This document shows positions 60,961-64,000 of a stretch of 64,000 nt of DNA, piece by piece. The translations under genes and the position numbers were made by a program. Numbering within the stretch: the first letter of the stretch is position 1; the number at the start of each line of letters is the position of its first letter. The stretch comes from Paenibacillus sp. FJAT-29882. GTDB lineage: Bacteria > Bacillota > Bacilli > Bacillales > DSM-1321. The notes under the pieces are model-generated. The model saw only the letters and a program-made list of their open reading frames with translations. It did not search any database and had not been told where the DNA came from. The DNA is taken from NCBI RefSeq assembly GCF_001510645.1, contig NZ_LMVB01000001.1:1746573-1810572 (forward strand). Direction: 5' to 3'.

Positions 60961-61854
60961 ATGGATTGGCATCAACTAAAATATTTTCAAACATTGGCGA
61001 ACATTGAGAACTTTACGAAGGCTTCCGTGGAATTAGTCCTTTCTCAGCCAGCATTGAGTCGTTCAATTTCTCGACTTGAAGAAGAGATCGGTGTTCCTTT
61101 ATTCGAACGGAAAAGTCGTGGAGTGATATTAAATAAATATGGTGAAATTTTTCTACAGCATGCAAATCGAGCTTTATCAGAAATAGATGCAGCAAAACAA
61201 GAAATTAATGATTTAATAAATCCCCTTCATGGAACAATTTCACTAGCATTTATTCAAACTCTTGGCTCCAGTTTTGTTCCTGAGTTAATTAGTGCCTTTC
61301 AAAAAGAAGCATCAGGAATAAACTTTCAATTGTATCAGCATGCTACAAGCAAGATTTTAAGCCAATTAGCATCTACGGAAATTGACATTGGTTTTTGTTC
61401 ACCACAAGAACCCCTTGAAAATCTTAGCTCTATTCCAATCGTGAAGAATGAATTATTTTTAATTGTGCCCGTTAATCATAGACTTGCTGGTACAGATGAA
61501 ATAGATTTATGTGAAGTAGCCAATGATCCATTTGTGCTTTTCAAGCCGGAAACGGCTATGCATGATGTTATTGAGAGGCTTTGCCATGAAGCTGGATTTC
61601 ATCCAAAAATGGCTTTTGAAGGCTTTGAGGAGAGAATCGTCGCAGGACTTGTTGGAGCAAAGTTTGGCGTTGCCCTCATTCCTTTTATACCTGGTCTTGA
61701 TAAGAAAAAAATTTCACTTATTCGTATTCGAAAACCACAAAGTCTAAGGGTAATCCAAATGGTTTGGAGAACAAATGGATATATGCCACCTGCAGTAGAG
61801 AGGTTCAAGACCTTTGTTGAAAAGACAATTCAGTCTTCTGAATATGAAGGCTAA
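60961..61854 (+). CDS. LysR-family regulator
   Basis: A 297-residue LysR protein: MDWHQLKYFQTLANIENFTKASVELVLSQPALSRSISRLEEEIGVPLFERKSRGVILNKYG for the DNA-binding part, then a periplasmic-binding-like effector domain. GGAGG lies before ATG 60961; a 21-codon extension is unsupported. Probable regulator of the divergent FUSC gene 314 bp away. Confidence 0.88.
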   Translation: MDWHQLKYFQTLANIENFTKASVELVLSQPALSRSISRLEEEIGVPLFERKSRGVILNKYGEIFLQHANRALSEIDAAKQEINDLINPLHGTISLAFIQTLGSSFVPELISAFQKEASGINFQLYQHATSKILSQLASTEIDIGFCSPQEPLENLSSIPIVKNELFLIVPVNHRLAGTDEIDLCEVANDPFVLFKPETAMHDVIERLCHEAGFHPKMAFEGFEERIVAGLVGAKFGVALIPFIPGLDKKKISLIRIRKPQSLRVIQMVWRTNGYMPPAVERFKTFVEKTIQSSEYEG

Positions 61855-62019
61855 TAAAAACTGGGTATTCTCCTATAAACTACACCCATACAGGGTACAC
61901 ACCAATACAGCCACCCTCTTTAAGGAAGTCTGTATTATTACCAACTAGCTTTTGATCTCTCATAAATTTCGTTTTTTTGAAATTATCTCTCTTACGATAT
62001 GGTTGGGTTTATTCCTAAA

Positions 62020-62053
62020 GCCTTTGCTTCCTTGAGCAAAGGCCACTTTTTTT
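62020..62053 (+). terminator. terminator
   Basis: GCCTTTGCT (62020-62028) pairs with AGCAAAGGC (62035-62043), then CACTTTTTTTA on the plus strand. Confidence 0.6.
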
Positions 62054-62103
62054 ACGAGTTTCTCCTATATATATGATTTATTTCGAAGGTCCCTCATACG
62101 GCC

Positions 62104-62395
62104 CTAACCAACTTATCAAAAGTCGTCTTCTTTACGCCTATTTCCTGCATGGCCTTTACAGCTGTTATCTCTCCTGATTTTCATTGATTATATACTTGTT
62201 CAAATTCTTCCGTAATGGTGGCTTTCGGTCGACCGAAGGCTTGTCCCATTTTTCAATGTCAAGCCCATTCCCTCACGCTGCCGTTTTCGAATTCGCTCCC
62301 TTTTTCTTCTTCCACCATCCAAGAAAGAAGCTGCAAAACGAGATCTACAATGAAGGTTCTTAAACTCTCCTTAAATTGAGTCTTGATGTAGCAAA
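62104..62395 (-). pseudogene. degenerate second copy of the serine recombinase gene
   Basis: About 290 bp match the C-terminal half of the intact recombinase (63411-63700) with many changes: CAAAAGTCGTCTTCTTTACG, CATGGCCTTTACAGCTGTTATCTCTCCTG, GGTCGACCGAAGGC, TCACGCTGCCGTTTTCGAATTCG. Frameshifts and stops run through it. It is an older, decayed copy left beside the present defence pair. Confidence 0.7.
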
Positions 62396-62413
62396 TTTTG
62401 ATTGTTCCCCCTT

Positions 62414-63379
62414 TTAAACCTCTATTAAGACTCCCTTTTGTCGAATTTCCAATTTACTATTCATTTTAAAAATATTCTTCTTATGCCACTTAAAATACAC
62501 TTTATTTTCAGAATGAATCTGTATTTTAGCCCTTGGTACTAATCTATACATCAGATAATCTTCATCACAGATCACTGAAGAAATATGCAAACGTCCTTGT
62601 CCATCAAATGCAATCAAACCTTTATCATAAAGTGCATCGTGATTACAACAAAGCAGCACGCCATTGTATGGATCTAAACGTTCTACATTTGTACTATCTT
62701 TCCAAGGTTTCGAATGGCTCGCTCTTAATAATTCAGGTAAATTTATACCACACAATGCACACTTACTTTCCCATAGTGGCAACAAATCTTTCCTGAATTT
62801 TTGCTGACCCAAACGGATTTTCGTTTTCGCTTCAGATTCTGTTTCAACGATCACTGGAATTAATGTATTGTGTTCAGTTATCCTTACATCATCAATCGAT
62901 ATTTCTAACTGCTCTTCATTTACTTGATAAATGTTCAATTCACTAATTAGTTCAAGTAATTTAATCGCTAGTTCTTCGTTACATGGATATAAATAGCCTT
63001 GATTCCCATTTGCATCTTGCTGAAATGGTGAATATTTAATCGGTAATAATGGCAAGATCTCATTAAACTTCTCTCGCACATTAACTCGTTTGTCTAATTC
63101 ATGGTATTTTAAATTCACTAAATAACCATCGTTATTCCATCTATTATGACTTTGCAAAATAAATGGTTTGTTACCGACTTTACAGCTTTCACTGGCAATG
63201 CTAATAGCAACGATATTTCCTTTCACATAGTGAAATACTCGATCTCCTTCCTTTACTTCCGTCATCCGTTGCCATGAATGTGGTACATTGCCTCCTTTAT
63301 CTTGTTGTGGAGACCAAATAATACCTAAATCTTTTTCTTCCTGGTAAGTGTGCCCTTGCATAACAATAAAATTATTCAA
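62414..63379 (-). CDS. EVE-HNH protein, probable modification-dependent restriction nuclease
   Basis: A 321-residue protein in two parts. The N-terminal EVE/PUA-like domain (about 1-130) has NNFIVMQGHTYQEEKDLGIIWSP, VPHSWQRMTEVKEGDRVFHYVKGNIVAIS, typical of readers of modified cytosine. The C-terminal HNH domain (about 205-262) has CALCGINLPELLRASHSKPWKDS, RLDPYNGVLLCCNHDALYDKGLIAFD. It starts at TTG (63379) with AAAGGGG upstream and overlaps the recombinase stop as TTGA, so the two are coupled. Confidence 0.8.
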   Translation of the reverse strand: MNNFIVMQGHTYQEEKDLGIIWSPQQDKGGNVPHSWQRMTEVKEGDRVFHYVKGNIVAISIASESCKVGNKPFILQSHNRWNNDGYLVNLKYHELDKRVNVREKFNEILPLLPIKYSPFQQDANGNQGYLYPCNEELAIKLLELISELNIYQVNEEQLEISIDDVRITEHNTLIPVIVETESEAKTKIRLGQQKFRKDLLPLWESKCALCGINLPELLRASHSKPWKDSTNVERLDPYNGVLLCCNHDALYDKGLIAFDGQGRLHISSVICDEDYLMYRLVPRAKIQIHSENKVYFKWHKKNIFKMNSKLEIRQKGVLIEV

Positions 63380-63996
63380 ATTGCTTCCCCTTTAATGTCA
63401 TTTTCATATTCCTTAACCAATTTATAAAAAGTCGTCTTTTTAACATTTAATTCTTCCATCGCTTTAACAGCAGTCATCTCTCCTGCTTTCCAACGATCAT
63501 AGACTTCTCTGAATTCTTCAGTAACCTCAACTTTAGGTCGACCAAATACTGTGCCATTTTGCATAGCCAAATCAATGCCCTCACGCTGCCGTTTTCGAAT
63601 TCGATCCCTTTCTTCTTCCGCCATCCAGGAAAGAATCTGCAAAACAAGATCCGCAATGAAAGTTCCTAAACTATCCTTAAATTGAGTCGTGTCGAGCAAA
63701 GGCATATCTACCACCACGATATCGGCCTGTATGTTCTTCGTGATGTCATTCCACTCCTGTAAAATCTCTTCTTTGTTCCGTCCAAAGCGATCCAAGGAAT
63801 GGATATATAGCACATCTCCTTTTCTCAACATTCGTTTAAGCAACTGATATTGAGTTCGATTAAAGTCCTTTCCACTTTGTTTGTCCATGAAAATATCTCG
63901 TTCGCCTATTCCCTTTGCTTTCATGGCTTCAAGTTGCCGGCCCTCGTTTTGATCCTTGCTACTAACCCGTATGTATCCAAACTTTCGAACGTCCAT
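63376..63996 (-). CDS. small serine recombinase (resolvase/invertase)
   Basis: A 206-residue serine recombinase: KFGYIRVSSKDQNEGRQL with the nucleophile serine (second of VSS, about residue 12), YIHSLDRFGRNKEEI, SWMAEEERDRIRKRQREGIDLA, then a C-terminal helix-turn-helix (MTAVKAMEELNVKKTTFYKLVKEY). Complete catalytic arginines are visible. Its stop overlaps the EVE-HNH start. The gene reaches almost to the right edge of the window. Confidence 0.9.
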   Translation of the reverse strand: MDVRKFGYIRVSSKDQNEGRQLEAMKAKGIGERDIFMDKQSGKDFNRTQYQLLKRMLRKGDVLYIHSLDRFGRNKEEILQEWNDITKNIQADIVVVDMPLLDTTQFKDSLGTFIADLVLQILSWMAEEERDRIRKRQREGIDLAMQNGTVFGRPKVEVTEEFREVYDRWKAGEMTAVKAMEELNVKKTTFYKLVKEYENDIKGEAI

Positions 63997-64000
63997 TTAA

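Noticed and set aside
1..64000. tRNA or rRNA genes
   Set aside because: No cloverleaf-like CCA-ended or rRNA-like segment was recognised by eye; a tRNA scan would settle it.

Overview
The window looks like chromosome of a low-GC Bacillota, most likely a spore-former of the Bacillus/Lysinibacillus/Psychrobacillus kind. The signs are strong AGGAGG ribosome sites, frequent TTG and GTG starts, an AT-rich background, Bacillus-type families (DUF1871, DUF3221, HXXEE, S66 peptidase, OxdC-type bicupin, DUF4097) and a small SASP-like protein. No rRNA, tRNA or CRISPR array was seen.

About 0-46 kb (with outliers near 51.7 and 52.4 kb) reads as a gene-cassette array. Nearly every gene or two-gene operon lies on the minus strand. 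Each is separated from the next by a related intergenic element. In gene direction the element starts at or just after the stop codon (AACTAACGGGTGC, where the TAA is often the stop itself), continues into a hairpin with a T-run (a terminator), and ends in a dyad whose 10-bp arms (TTCAACTAAC and GTTAGTTCAA) flank a 7-bp spacer. Two imperfect dyads around a variable stem is the layout of integron attC sites, although the bases are not the classical ones. Several central inserts recur (short hairpin; ACCACC/GGTGGT; GGAACTTCCG; AAGAGGAGTTT). The cargo is typical accessory material: four or five GNATs, two VOC proteins, NUDIX, APH-like kinase, SRPBCC, DUF1801, small membrane proteins, lipoproteins, AbiH defence, an XRE/membrane pair and a mer-type remnant. 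A XerC/D-like tyrosine recombinase lies inside the array on the plus strand (25.9-26.8 kb) and lacks the IntI-specific insertion. Mobilisation of the array is inference; the repeated architecture is seen directly.

Regulated units inside or beside the array include MerR with an ABC transporter and DUF4097 (0.8-3.9 kb), ArsR-type regulator with MFS (11-13 kb), MATE with TetR and three operator copies (32.7-34.9 kb), and MarR with a flavodoxin-fold reductase (42.7-43.8 kb).

From about 46 to 64 kb the layout is more conventional. There is an alkene reductase/acetyltransferase/cyclophilin-like/SDR operon with a divergent LysR; a RadC remnant; an Lpd/HlyD/ABC-2 operon with a divergent TetR; an SF0329-like gene; and an FUSC exporter with a divergent LysR. 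A mobile defence pair (serine recombinase overlapping an EVE-HNH nuclease) sits at the right edge, next to a decayed copy of the same recombinase.

Decay is common: a symporter fragment, an alkene reductase with one nonsense codon, an HNH gene with a one-base frameshift, a 37.5-kb gene with a one-base frameshift, an IS1182-type transposase tail, and several C-terminal gene ends.
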